Source: JALZVT01 sp964634815 (GTDB taxonomy: Bacteria; Pseudomonadota; Gammaproteobacteria; Pseudomonadales; Azotimanducaceae). Taken from it: a DNA stretch of 64,000 bases. Location of the stretch: contig CAZWMD010000017.1 of the NCBI GenBank assembly GCA_964634815.1, forward strand, positions 1 through 64,000, read 5' to 3'. The position numbers and the translations under genes were made by a program. Under the pieces are notes generated by a model. The model was not told the origin of the DNA. It searched no databases and saw only the letters and a list, made by a program, of their open reading frames with translations. Shown piece by piece: positions 1 through 7,751 of the stretch; position 1 is the stretch's first letter; each line of letters opens with the position of its first letter.

Positions 1-809
1 TCTCTGGTTTGATCTCGACGATTTACAAAAATAATGGTGCGCGTTGGAGATTCGCTTTTTATAAAACGTGCCAGCAGTTCTCGTTTCTCTTTGTAGCCTA
101 CCAACCAGAATTGCTGATCAACAGTGTCTGACGCCACCTGATCTGGCTCAATAACGACATGCTCCGGGGCGAGTGTCCAGCTGGATGCCAGACGCATCAC
201 GGCCTCGTTGAAGGTGGCAGAAAAGAACAGGGTCTGGCGCTGCTTCTTGTGGGGGGTTTGATAGACGATGCGCCGAACGTCTGGAATGAAACCCATATCA
301 AGCATGCGGTCGGCCTCATCGATAACAAGCACTTCGCAGTCCTTGAGATAAATGTCTCGGCGTTGCACAAAATCAAGCAGTCGACCGGGGGTCGCAACCA
401 GAATGTCGAGCGGCTTTGCATGCAAGGCATCACGTTGTTTGTTCATGTCCATGCCACCGACGACGGTTACGATGTGGCAATCCATGTGGGCGGATAGCTC
501 CACCGCGTCAGCTTCGATCTGTAAGGCGAGCTCTCGCGTTGGCGCAAGTATGAGAGCGCGAGGAGAGCCTGGTTTGGAAGCCCCTCGGCGAGGATTCTCC
601 CATTGTTGAGTGAGTATGGTGATGAGAAACGCAGCTGTTTTGCCGGTTCCGGTTTGAGCTTGCCCTGTAATGTCATAATCGGACAGGCTGTACGGCAACG
701 AGACACTCTGGATTGGCGTAGCCGTTGCGAAACCAAGATCATCCAAAGCCATTAGTAGCGGCTTTGGCAATGCAAAATCTTCGAATCGGTTTGTTTCTTC
801 AGTGGTCAA
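1..809 (-). CDS. DEAD-box ATP-dependent RNA helicase, RhlB-like (partial)
   Basis: About 270 residues of the N-terminal RecA-like domain of a DEAD-box RNA helicase are readable; the C-terminal helicase domain lies beyond the left edge. In order I see the Q-motif region (TPIQSVSLP), motif I GQAQTGTGKT, PTREL, TPGR, the DEAD box in VLVIDEADRM and motif III FFSAT. The start region (FEDFALPKPLLMALDDLGF) resembles RhlB, the degradosome helicase, more than RhlE or SrmB, but that is a judgement by eye. No ATG is available. The best start is TTG at 809, about 8 nt after AAGGA. It is the last gene of a minus-strand run and follows the aminotransferase by about 20 bp. Confidence 0.9.
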   Translation of the reverse strand, partial: MTTEETNRFEDFALPKPLLMALDDLGFATATPIQSVSLPYSLSDYDITGQAQTGTGKTAAFLITILTQQWENPRRGASKPGSPRALILAPTRELALQIEADAVELSAHMDCHIVTVVGGMDMNKQRDALHAKPLDILVATPGRLLDFVQRRDIYLKDCEVLVIDEADRMLDMGFIPDVRRIVYQTPHKKQRQTLFFSATFNEAVMRLASSWTLAPEHVVIEPDQVASDTVDQQFWLVGYKEKRELLARFIKSESPTRTIIFVNRRDQTR

Positions 810-830
810 AGGGTTCTGTCCTTTAGTGGA

Positions 831-2114
831 TTATTTTGTTGCAGCGGTAGCGAAATGCCGCGCGCTTGCGAGTTTGATCGCACTGACCAGCACATCGAGT
901 GCTGTGCTCAGCTCTTCCAGTTCGGGGTAGGTCGGGGCTATCCGGATATTGCTGTCTTCCGGGTCTACACCGCCGGGCCAGGTCGCTCCTGCTGCGGTCA
1001 ACTTAACCCCTGCACTGGCAGTCAGGCTAACAATACTTTTTGCAAGGCCTGGTATGCAGTCGAGCGATACAAAGTAGCCACCATCTGGAGTAGTCCAGTT
1101 GGCGACATCAAGTCCTTGCAACCCTTCATTCAGTTTCTGCTCCACCAGCTCAAACCGGGGACGCAGAAGTTTTGCATGTGCAGCCATATGTTCCTGCAGC
1201 CTGCCTTCGAGGAATTTAACCGTACGCAACTGATTGACCTTGTCCGGGCCAATTGTGGTTGCTGACAAAAATTCTTCCAGTTCATCAAGAGTTTTGGCGG
1301 AGGCACCAAAGAACGCGAGACCTGAGCCCGCAAAGGTGATTTTGGACGTGGAGGCAAACATAAACACCTGATCTTGTGTGCCGGCATTTTGCGCGGCACT
1401 CATCAGGTTAGAAAGTTTGGTCGCGTTGTCATGCAGCGCGTGCACAGAATAGGCGTTGTCCCAAAATATAATGAACTGTTTGTTGGCTGCGATTTTGGGC
1501 AGCGCCGCGAGTCGCGTGACAACCTCATCGGAATAGGTTGTGCCGGTTGGATTGGAGAACCTCGGCACACACCAAATACCGCCAAGCTGGTCATCAGCGG
1601 CAACCATTGCCTCCAGCTTGTCCATGTCTGGACCGTTGGTGGTGAGCATCAGGGGTAACATTTTCAAGCCCTGGGATTCACACACAGTGAAGTGACGATC
1701 GTAGCCAGGTACGGGGCACACCAGCGTTGGCTGCGTATTTTTCCAGCGCTTCGCCCGGGCGAATTCTGTGGCCTGATGCATAAGCTGCAGGCTTGAGTTA
1801 CCCGCAGCCATAATGAGTTCTGCTGGAATATCCAGCAGCTGCTGGCCCAGCTCGCGTGCTTCGCGCAGCCCCCGCAATCCACCGTAGTTACGTGTGTCGA
1901 TACCATCAGCGCTCACATAGTTGCCCTGTAGTATGCCGTCCAGCGAATCTGACAGGTCGAGCTGAGCATCTGATGGCTTGCCGCGCGTGAGATCCAGGGT
2001 TTGATTGCGTGCCCGGCTTAATTCGATGTGCCTGGCGAACTGGGCTTCAGCGGCGGCAAGAACGTTTGCCAGTCTTGCAGAATCCAGTGTGCTGTAGCTT
2101 TCTATTCGACTCAT
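831..2114 (-). CDS. PLP-dependent aminotransferase, class Ic (aspartate aminotransferase-like)
   Basis: 427-residue fold-type I PLP enzyme. It matches the Ic subgroup of aspartate aminotransferases (PF12897-type), with a GKPSDAQLDLS N-terminal region, GNSSL near the phosphate site, SNPTGT, DNAYSVH, and STSKITFAGSG carrying the likely Schiff-base lysine. By family it transfers amino groups between aspartate or similar donors and 2-oxoglutarate in the cytoplasm; the actual substrate cannot be read from sequence. Its ATG overlaps the argC stop by 4 nt, so the two are translationally coupled, which hints at a role near arginine or glutamate metabolism. Confidence is high for the family and low for the substrate. 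Confidence 0.9.
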   Translation of the reverse strand: MSRIESYSTLDSARLANVLAAAEAQFARHIELSRARNQTLDLTRGKPSDAQLDLSDSLDGILQGNYVSADGIDTRNYGGLRGLREARELGQQLLDIPAELIMAAGNSSLQLMHQATEFARAKRWKNTQPTLVCPVPGYDRHFTVCESQGLKMLPLMLTTNGPDMDKLEAMVAADDQLGGIWCVPRFSNPTGTTYSDEVVTRLAALPKIAANKQFIIFWDNAYSVHALHDNATKLSNLMSAAQNAGTQDQVFMFASTSKITFAGSGLAFFGASAKTLDELEEFLSATTIGPDKVNQLRTVKFLEGRLQEHMAAHAKLLRPRFELVEQKLNEGLQGLDVANWTTPDGGYFVSLDCIPGLAKSIVSLTASAGVKLTAAGATWPGGVDPEDSNIRIAPTYPELEELSTALDVLVSAIKLASARHFATAATK

Positions 2115-3127
2115 GCCACAAGCCCATCGGTCTCAGTGCAACCGCTCATCAGGTTCAGGTTTTGCAGCGCAGCACCCCCTGCGCCCTTACCGAGATTGTC
2201 GTAGCGGGCTGTAATAAGAACCTGATCGGTATTGCCACTAACTATGAATTCGATTCTGTTGGTGTCTATACACGCCGTGGGGTCGAGGTATCCATCAGGC
2301 GCTGCTTCGTCTGCTGAGAGCACTTTTATGAAAGGCTCATCGGCGTAGGTCTCGTTGAGCAGGGCGGCAACGTCTTCAGGCCCCTTGGTGCCAAAATTGT
2401 CAGCGAGCTGCCTGCCTGGTAGCGCTGTGCTAACCAGCATCCCTTTGTAGTAGTTACCGACACTCGGCGCAAACAGGGGAGCCTGCTTCAAGCCGCTATA
2501 AAGTTGCATCTCTGGCAGGTGCTTGTGTTGCAAATCAAGTGCATAGGGACGCCCGGACCAGCTTGCTCGCTGGTCTTCAGGCAGGCTCTCAAGGCGTTTG
2601 ATCAGCGCCGTACCGCCGCCTGAATAGCCGGACAGGGCGTGAACCGCCGGGGTTGCTTCATCGCTCAGCCAGCCAGCGTTCACCAGCGGTCGAAGTGCCA
2701 GAATGACGCCCTGCGGATAACAGCCAGGATTGCTCACCAGCCGCGCCTCGGTGATTTGTGCTCGGCTTGCCGCGGACAATTCTGGCAAGCCATAGGCCCA
2801 GTTGGGCGATACCCGGTGGGCGGTAGATGCATCGAGAAGGCGAGTGTTGCTGCTGCGTGCCAGTTCTGCCGCCTCGATAGCGGCAGTGTCAGGCAGGCAT
2901 AGAACAGCGATGTCAGCCTCTTCAATGAGTTCCTGGCGGCGCTTATTGTCTTTGCGCTGGTGTTCCTCGATCTCAAGCAGCTCAAATCGCGGTAGTGCGA
3001 GCAGACGCTCACGCATATCCAGACCGGTAGTGCCTGCCTGGCCATCGATGAAGATTTTTGTTGTTGCCCCTGGCGGAAGCTCCCCTTTTGAGGGTGAGGC
3101 TTTCAAGCCGCTTGCCGTGTCGCTCAT
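2111..3127 (-). CDS. argC: N-acetyl-gamma-glutamyl-phosphate reductase, type 2
   Basis: ArgC reduces N-acetylglutamyl phosphate to the semialdehyde with NADPH in arginine biosynthesis. This is the short type-2 form: the Rossmann start reads FIDGQAGTTGL and the active-site cysteine is in SNPGCYPQG, followed by HALSGYSGGG. At 338 residues it is slightly longer than usual because of about 25 low-complexity residues before the Rossmann strand; a later start is possible but no better one is obvious. It overlaps the downstream aminotransferase gene by 4 nt. No other arginine gene is in the window. Confidence 0.93.
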   Translation of the reverse strand: MSDTASGLKASPSKGELPPGATTKIFIDGQAGTTGLDMRERLLALPRFELLEIEEHQRKDNKRRQELIEEADIAVLCLPDTAAIEAAELARSSNTRLLDASTAHRVSPNWAYGLPELSAASRAQITEARLVSNPGCYPQGVILALRPLVNAGWLSDEATPAVHALSGYSGGGTALIKRLESLPEDQRASWSGRPYALDLQHKHLPEMQLYSGLKQAPLFAPSVGNYYKGMLVSTALPGRQLADNFGTKGPEDVAALLNETYADEPFIKVLSADEAAPDGYLDPTACIDTNRIEFIVSGNTDQVLITARYDNLGKGAGGAALQNLNLMSGCTETDGLVA

Positions 3128-3244
3128 TCGAAATATCGGATTAGAAGGTAATATAAGAAGCGCGAATACTACGCGAACCTGATACTCACGCGCTACGGGG
3201 GCGCAATAGGGGCGTTACAGAGCTTGCTTAGCCGCTAAGAACCG

Positions 3245-4132
3245 TCAAGACGGTCCGGGCGTTCGCCACCAGATCGCCCAGGCGGTGCGAACGCAAAAAC
3301 TGGACAGCCAAAAGGCTCCGATTGGGAGCGCCACGTATTGCAGCAGAAACAGCACGCTCAAAGTCACTATATGAGAAACGGCCTGTTCTGCCCGATCCAG
3401 GACCGCCTGTAAGCGATTGCCAATATCCAGTGAATCGCGCTGTTCAGCGAAAAAATCACTCATTCGCTCAAGTATCGAACCGTTGCTGTCAGTGGTGGGT
3501 AATTCGGTCTCTTGGTTGATCGCGCTGATTTGCTCTCTTGTCTGAGTTAGCTCAGCTACGGCCGCCGTGTGGCGCTCGGTCAGGGTGAGATTGCCCAGCC
3601 AGTTTGCTGAAAACATGACCACCACAAAAATCAGGCGCGTAAACAAGACCAGCGATGTGACGCGCGCTACCAACTTTTCATAAGGCCGCAAGGGCGGTAG
3701 CAGCGCGGTGAGCAGATACAGTCCCACGCAGGCACTAAGTATCAGATTGACCCAGTTGGTGCTGAGAAGCTCCGACAAGAGTATCTGGCCCTGTAAGGAT
3801 ATCGTCGCGGTGAGGGCCAGAATGGAGAACCTTTCCACCAGGTCATTCAACGGGTCGAGCACTTCACCGGCGGTGAGCGTGACGCCGATACCAGCAGGCT
3901 GTAAGGCAATCTCCGTTCCTTGCGCGACGGAGATTGCACCGTTCAGTGTGCGAGCCAATCCGAAGGCGACGATTACTCTGCCCAGGGCCGCTTCAGCCTC
4001 TCCCTGGGCGATGCGCTCCAGGGTTCCGGACCAGCAGGCGGTGACCAGCAGAATGAAAAAGCCGCCCAGTAGCAAAGATCGGCGCACAGGGGATTGGCGG
4101 CGCGGGGAATTGGCAAGGTTTGCAGCACTCAT
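3245..4132 (-). CDS. Hypothetical multi-pass membrane protein
   Basis: I do not recognise this 295-residue protein. It has an N-terminal hydrophobic segment (about 19-36, possibly an anchor) and further likely membrane helices near 98-116, 125-145, 158-178 and 255-275. A hydrophilic, periplasm- or cytosol-facing stretch (about 185-250) is rich in Gln, Glu and Thr. No enzymatic motif is visible. It lies between argC and another unknown minus-strand gene. A short perfect inverted repeat (ACCGTC-AA-GACGGT, 3241-3254) straddles its stop codon and might help end transcription, although no T-run follows. Confidence 0.75.
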   Translation of the reverse strand: MSAANLANSPRRQSPVRRSLLLGGFFILLVTACWSGTLERIAQGEAEAALGRVIVAFGLARTLNGAISVAQGTEIALQPAGIGVTLTAGEVLDPLNDLVERFSILALTATISLQGQILLSELLSTNWVNLILSACVGLYLLTALLPPLRPYEKLVARVTSLVLFTRLIFVVVMFSANWLGNLTLTERHTAAVAELTQTREQISAINQETELPTTDSNGSILERMSDFFAEQRDSLDIGNRLQAVLDRAEQAVSHIVTLSVLFLLQYVALPIGAFWLSSFCVRTAWAIWWRTPGPS

Positions 4133-4191
4133 GAGCTGCTTATACTCGATTGGGACGGATTTTTCCCAGATTCAAGGGGCGGGGCGTGGAA

Positions 4192-4788
4192 TCAGGCCCA
4201 GCTTTGGCGGCGCTCGGCGCTAAACAGCGCTTCGAGTTTCTCCTGAATCGTGTCGCGTACAGAGTTGCGCTCAAGTTCAGAGCGGTCTCCAAGAGATTCC
4301 AGGCGCAATCGATGAAGGTGCAAGACAGGCCACTCTGAATCAAATTCGCGCAAATCACCTTTCACCAGAATGGGCAGAAAAGGATCGCTCTGTGGCCGTT
4401 TTTGAGCAATGGCGCGTACGCCTTTTTCGAACGGGACCTGGCGTTGGCCAAGTTTGCGACCGGCGCCGACGTTGGCGAGCTGCAAACCCTGTCGATCTAC
4501 CAGGTCGCCCGGAATAATGTAGATGCCCGTCGCCATAACGGCTTCCGGGTTGATGTGATAATAGGTGTCATGAAACGCGTTGGGGTCTGGAAGAATAACC
4601 AGCTTCCGTTCTATCTGACGCGGGAAGTGCATGGTGTACGTGCTGTAGATCTGTTTAACGGTACGGGAATAGACACACAGCGTCTGCTCGAACTGCATGA
4701 CAAAGTCACGGGCTCGATTGGTGTTGTTGATTGACCCTAGATCCCAGGAGAGATCGGGGTTGTCCGGTAGTTGTTGATCCATGGCCAA
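4192..4788 (-). CDS. Hypothetical protein, 198 aa
   Basis: Soluble-looking protein with no signal peptide or membrane segment and no motif I can name. It is rich in Arg, Gln and Leu, and the mid-part (about 55-115) reads like a globular alpha/beta domain (KLVILPDPNAFHDTYY, ATGIYIIPGDLVDRQG). It sits 79 bp after the glycosyltransferase gene and 59 bp before the membrane-protein gene, on the same strand, so co-transcription is plausible. Codon use looks like that of the neighbours. The frame is the only long one here with a family-like amino-acid composition, but function is unknown. Confidence 0.7.
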   Translation of the reverse strand: MAMDQQLPDNPDLSWDLGSINNTNRARDFVMQFEQTLCVYSRTVKQIYSTYTMHFPRQIERKLVILPDPNAFHDTYYHINPEAVMATGIYIIPGDLVDRQGLQLANVGAGRKLGQRQVPFEKGVRAIAQKRPQSDPFLPILVKGDLREFDSEWPVLHLHRLRLESLGDRSELERNSVRDTIQEKLEALFSAERRQSWA

Positions 4789-4867
4789 AGTATAGGCCAG
4801 AGTGGCTGTTAACCTGCGGAATTGGACCTGCTGTCACCTGTGCGCTGGTTCCCAGATTGGCGACTTT

Positions 4868-6340
4868 TTACCCCTTGGGAGGCTGGTCCGTCAGGCAATG
4901 TGCCTCAGCGCGCGTTCCAGCAAGTTCCACAGAGAGTGCCACAGAGTGGCGCGACGCAGATCGGTAGTGCTCCAGCTCGTGGTTCAGGGCTTCTGCCGTT
5001 AACCTGAGGTTGTCGGCTGCGTCGAATTCTCCTGGTTCCTCAAGGCGTTTTTGAGACGGTTTATGAGACAGAAGTCTCTGTAGGTGCGCGCGTTGATCAA
5101 GCAAGGATTCATCCTGGTGAAAATGTCGCGCCGCATTGAGGAACCGGATGGTTTTGAGTGCATCAAACCACTCATGCATAGCTCGCATCAGGCCATGCTT
5201 ATTTCGGTGATTTTTGCGTAGACGCAGGAGTGCGTTTGGCACGCCGAGACTTTTCAATAGCCACAACAAATCCGGGTCTCGCCAAGCAGGAGGCAGGCTG
5301 GGCAGATGGCGTTCTGGTTGAGCACCAGCGTTCAATTCGCTGATGCCGTCATAGAACTGACGTAGCAGAGCAAAACTTGCAAGCGCATAGGTAGGGCAAT
5401 CTAGTACGTCTGGCGATGAGACATTGGAGGTCTCGTTGCGCAGGATTTTTTGGATGGCTGGACCGGTTCCAAAAGGGACTCTGTGGCTTGCTCGCGCTGC
5501 GAGTGTCACAGGAGCTCCGGTCAGATACTCAATGTCACCGAGCTTCGAGAGCTTATTGAGCAAATAAAAATCTTCGCCGGCCCGACGTTTAGGGAAGCCC
5601 CGGGTCTTTGCGTAAAGGTCAGGGTTGATAGCGAGTAAGCTGCCGAGTGCGGGATAGGCGTAGGGAGAGCCGCAGTGGTGCAGATTGAGCTGCAGACTTC
5701 GCAGGTAAAGCTCGTACGCAGTGCCTGCTCTTTGGAGGTTGGAATCTGGACTCGAGTGTTTAAACGGCAATATGCAGGCAGCTTTTGGTGAGGTTGCAAA
5801 GGCTCTGCTTAGACGCTGAAAATAATCCCCAGGTAGCGTTGCATCAGCGTCAGTGTTGCACAGAAAAGGCGTTGTAATGTGCCCGTCGCTTAGAAGTCGG
5901 CAAACAATGTCGCAACCCAGCTTTCGTGCGAGCCCGGTGGCTTGATCTGCAGGCAATGGCTGGGTAGCAGCGTCGATGCAGATGGTATGAATCCCTTTGC
6001 CCAATTCTCGCAGCCCAGTGTCCTTTGGGCTGGGTAGCATTGCCAGGGTGCGCTCACGCTGCGGTGACGTTGCGTCTTCGGGTGCATTCACCACGCAGAT
6101 AATCAGAATGCGCTGGTTTTGGCTGTGTTGATTCAGTTCTTTGGTGAGTTGGCTTAAGTAATCTGCCGGCTCATCGAAGGCAGGGACGACGAGTGCCCAG
6201 CGAAAGCGGCCAGATCGGCAGGCGTTAATGCGCTTAGTGTTTGTCACGTCGACGGCTGTGCTTGGCACAAAGTCTGACTTGACGAGGGGTTCGGCGTATT
6301 TGGCGAGATAGTTCGCCAGCGGGTCGGTTTTGGGGTTCAG
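4868..6340 (-). CDS. Glycosyltransferase family 2 (GT-A fold), start uncertain
   Basis: A GT2-type nucleotide-sugar transferase domain is visible: ALVVPAFDEP at the N-terminal strand, NTDADATLPGDYF as the DxD-like metal/UDP site, and GFPKRRAGEDFYLL as the acceptor-side ED motif. A helical C-terminal half of about 200 residues has no recognised motif. The first standard start is GTG at 6268 (466 aa). The frame, however, stays open upstream with protein-like sequence (TDPLANYLAKYAEP) up to 6340, where CTG would overlap the miaE stop as CTGA, giving 490 aa. I extend to 6340 because that segment looks coding; the exact initiator (CTG, ATT or GTG 6268) is unresolved. Acceptor and donor sugars are unknown. 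Confidence 0.8.
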   Translation of the reverse strand: MNPKTDPLANYLAKYAEPLVKSDFVPSTAVDVTNTKRINACRSGRFRWALVVPAFDEPADYLSQLTKELNQHSQNQRILIICVVNAPEDATSPQRERTLAMLPSPKDTGLRELGKGIHTICIDAATQPLPADQATGLARKLGCDIVCRLLSDGHITTPFLCNTDADATLPGDYFQRLSRAFATSPKAACILPFKHSSPDSNLQRAGTAYELYLRSLQLNLHHCGSPYAYPALGSLLAINPDLYAKTRGFPKRRAGEDFYLLNKLSKLGDIEYLTGAPVTLAARASHRVPFGTGPAIQKILRNETSNVSSPDVLDCPTYALASFALLRQFYDGISELNAGAQPERHLPSLPPAWRDPDLLWLLKSLGVPNALLRLRKNHRNKHGLMRAMHEWFDALKTIRFLNAARHFHQDESLLDQRAHLQRLLSHKPSQKRLEEPGEFDAADNLRLTAEALNHELEHYRSASRHSVALSVELAGTRAEAHCLTDQPPKG

Positions 6341-6930
6341 TGTAATGCCGCTCTGGGCGGCAAGCCTGCAACAATCTGGGCCTCAACCTCACACAGTTCA
6401 GCCAGCCGTGCCTCAACCTCGGTTTGAGGAAAGTACTGTGCTGCGAGCTTCACAAACAGCTGCCAATGACGACCTTCGCTGGCGGTGATGGCGTTGTAGA
6501 ACTTCTTAAGTGCAGGATCAGTCATCGCGTCTGCTACCAGTCCAAAGCGTTCATGCCCTCGGGCTTCGACCACCGCTGCAACCAACAGTCTGTCCAGCAG
6601 ATAGGCTCTGGTACCGTTGCGAATGCACTTCTGCAGAGCGTTGACATAAGGATCTTTTGTATCCGGTTTGGGCTCCGCCCCTCTGGCGATCAACAGTCGA
6701 ATCACTTCCCGGTAGTGGCTCATTTCCTCCACCGCCAGATCGGCCATTGCCTCTAGCAACTGCGGTTGATCAGGGTAATGAGATGCAACATTCACGGCCA
6801 TGCCTGATGCTTTTTTCTCACAGGAAGCATGATCGGCGAGAAAGCTGTCGAAATCCTTAAGTACGCAGGGTAGCCAATCATCACCGGTGGGTGCGATTGG
6901 TAGTCTTTGTGGCAGAACGATCTCTTTCAT
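6337..6930 (-). CDS. miaE: tRNA-(ms2io6A)-hydroxylase
   Basis: MiaE is a ferritin-like non-heme di-iron monooxygenase that hydroxylates the isopentenyl group of ms2i6A37 in tRNAs. The diagnostic helices are present: DHASCEKKASGMA, AVEEMSHYREV, VVEARGHERF and ASEGRHWQLF supply the Glu/His iron ligands. The frame is open upstream to 7029, but the preceding esterase gene ends at 6942, so I chose the ATG at 6930 (MKEIVLPQRL), giving 197 residues, the usual length. It lies 11 bp after the esterase gene and abuts the glycosyltransferase gene. Confidence 0.93.
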   Translation of the reverse strand: MKEIVLPQRLPIAPTGDDWLPCVLKDFDSFLADHASCEKKASGMAVNVASHYPDQPQLLEAMADLAVEEMSHYREVIRLLIARGAEPKPDTKDPYVNALQKCIRNGTRAYLLDRLLVAAVVEARGHERFGLVADAMTDPALKKFYNAITASEGRHWQLFVKLAAQYFPQTEVEARLAELCEVEAQIVAGLPPRAALH

Positions 6931-6941
6931 TTCAACGTCTT

Positions 6942-7631
6942 TCACCCTGAAAGCCGCTGGGTGAGCCAGGTTGAGATATCGTGCAACTGTTCGATACAGA
7001 CCTGGTGGCCCATCTGATACTCGTGCCATTCCACCTGATAGTTCAGCCCGAGCAAGGCTTCTCTTGAGGTAATTGCGCGAGTGATTGGAATCATCGGATC
7101 GCTGATGCCATGGGCCATGAATATGGGGGCGTCCACGCTCTCGAGCGTAATCTCATCAATCAGATGCTCCGGGTCGTGCACGTAGGTCGACAAAGCCATG
7201 ACGCCGCCCAGGCTTCTAGGGCTGCGCAACGCGTGCTGCAGGGCGATAACGCCTCCCTGGGAAAAGCCCGCAACAATGATGCTGGATGGCGCGATACCGG
7301 AATCGATTTGCGCCTGCACGAGTGTTTCGAGTCGTTCTGCCGATTCCCGGATGTCTTCCGTGCCGGCAAGCGGCGCTGACATATCGATGTCATACCAGGC
7401 GCGCATTTCGGCACCCCCGTTGATGGTCACCGGGCGAACCCGGGCGTGGGGGAAAACAAATCGAATCCCCTCGGGAATCTTCAGTTCTTCGACGACCGGC
7501 AGGAAGTCGTGCCCGTCTGCCCCTAAACCGTGCAGCCAGATCACAGCCCCGATTGCGGCGGAATGGGGTTCAACCAGAATCTGATCTTCAGACTCTGTCA
7601 CGCTGTGGCCTGTGCTGAGTGGGCTGGACAT
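6942..7631 (-). CDS. Carboxylesterase / phospholipase-type alpha/beta hydrolase
   Basis: A 229-residue member of the Abhydrolase_2 (EstB/acyl-protein thioesterase-like) family. It shows the WLHGLGADGHDF oxyanion region, the nucleophile elbow GFSQGG, the Asp in HGISDPMIP and the His in MGHQV. It probably hydrolyses short acyl esters or lysophospholipids in the cytoplasm. The ATG at 7631 is set by CGGAGG about 7 nt upstream; the longer open frame to 7814 runs into the divergent ABC-transporter gene and is not used. First gene of the minus-strand esterase-miaE-glycosyltransferase run. Confidence 0.9.
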   Translation of the reverse strand: MSSPLSTGHSVTESEDQILVEPHSAAIGAVIWLHGLGADGHDFLPVVEELKIPEGIRFVFPHARVRPVTINGGAEMRAWYDIDMSAPLAGTEDIRESAERLETLVQAQIDSGIAPSSIIVAGFSQGGVIALQHALRSPRSLGGVMALSTYVHDPEHLIDEITLESVDAPIFMAHGISDPMIPITRAITSREALLGLNYQVEWHEYQMGHQVCIEQLHDISTWLTQRLSG

Positions 7632-7751
7632 GGCTAACCTCCGGGATTTTATCGCTGGGCATTTTACCGCATCGGCTTCAGGAGTAGGATACCGCGCCCG
7701 GTTAAGCTGCGTGTACTGCGTTAACCCTTCACTCATGCAGGTCAAAGCTCG

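Noticed and set aside
3708..4223. 171-codon plus-strand frame
   Set aside because: Antisense to the membrane-protein gene whose hydrophobic pattern is coherent; the plus frame is Ser/Arg-rich noise.
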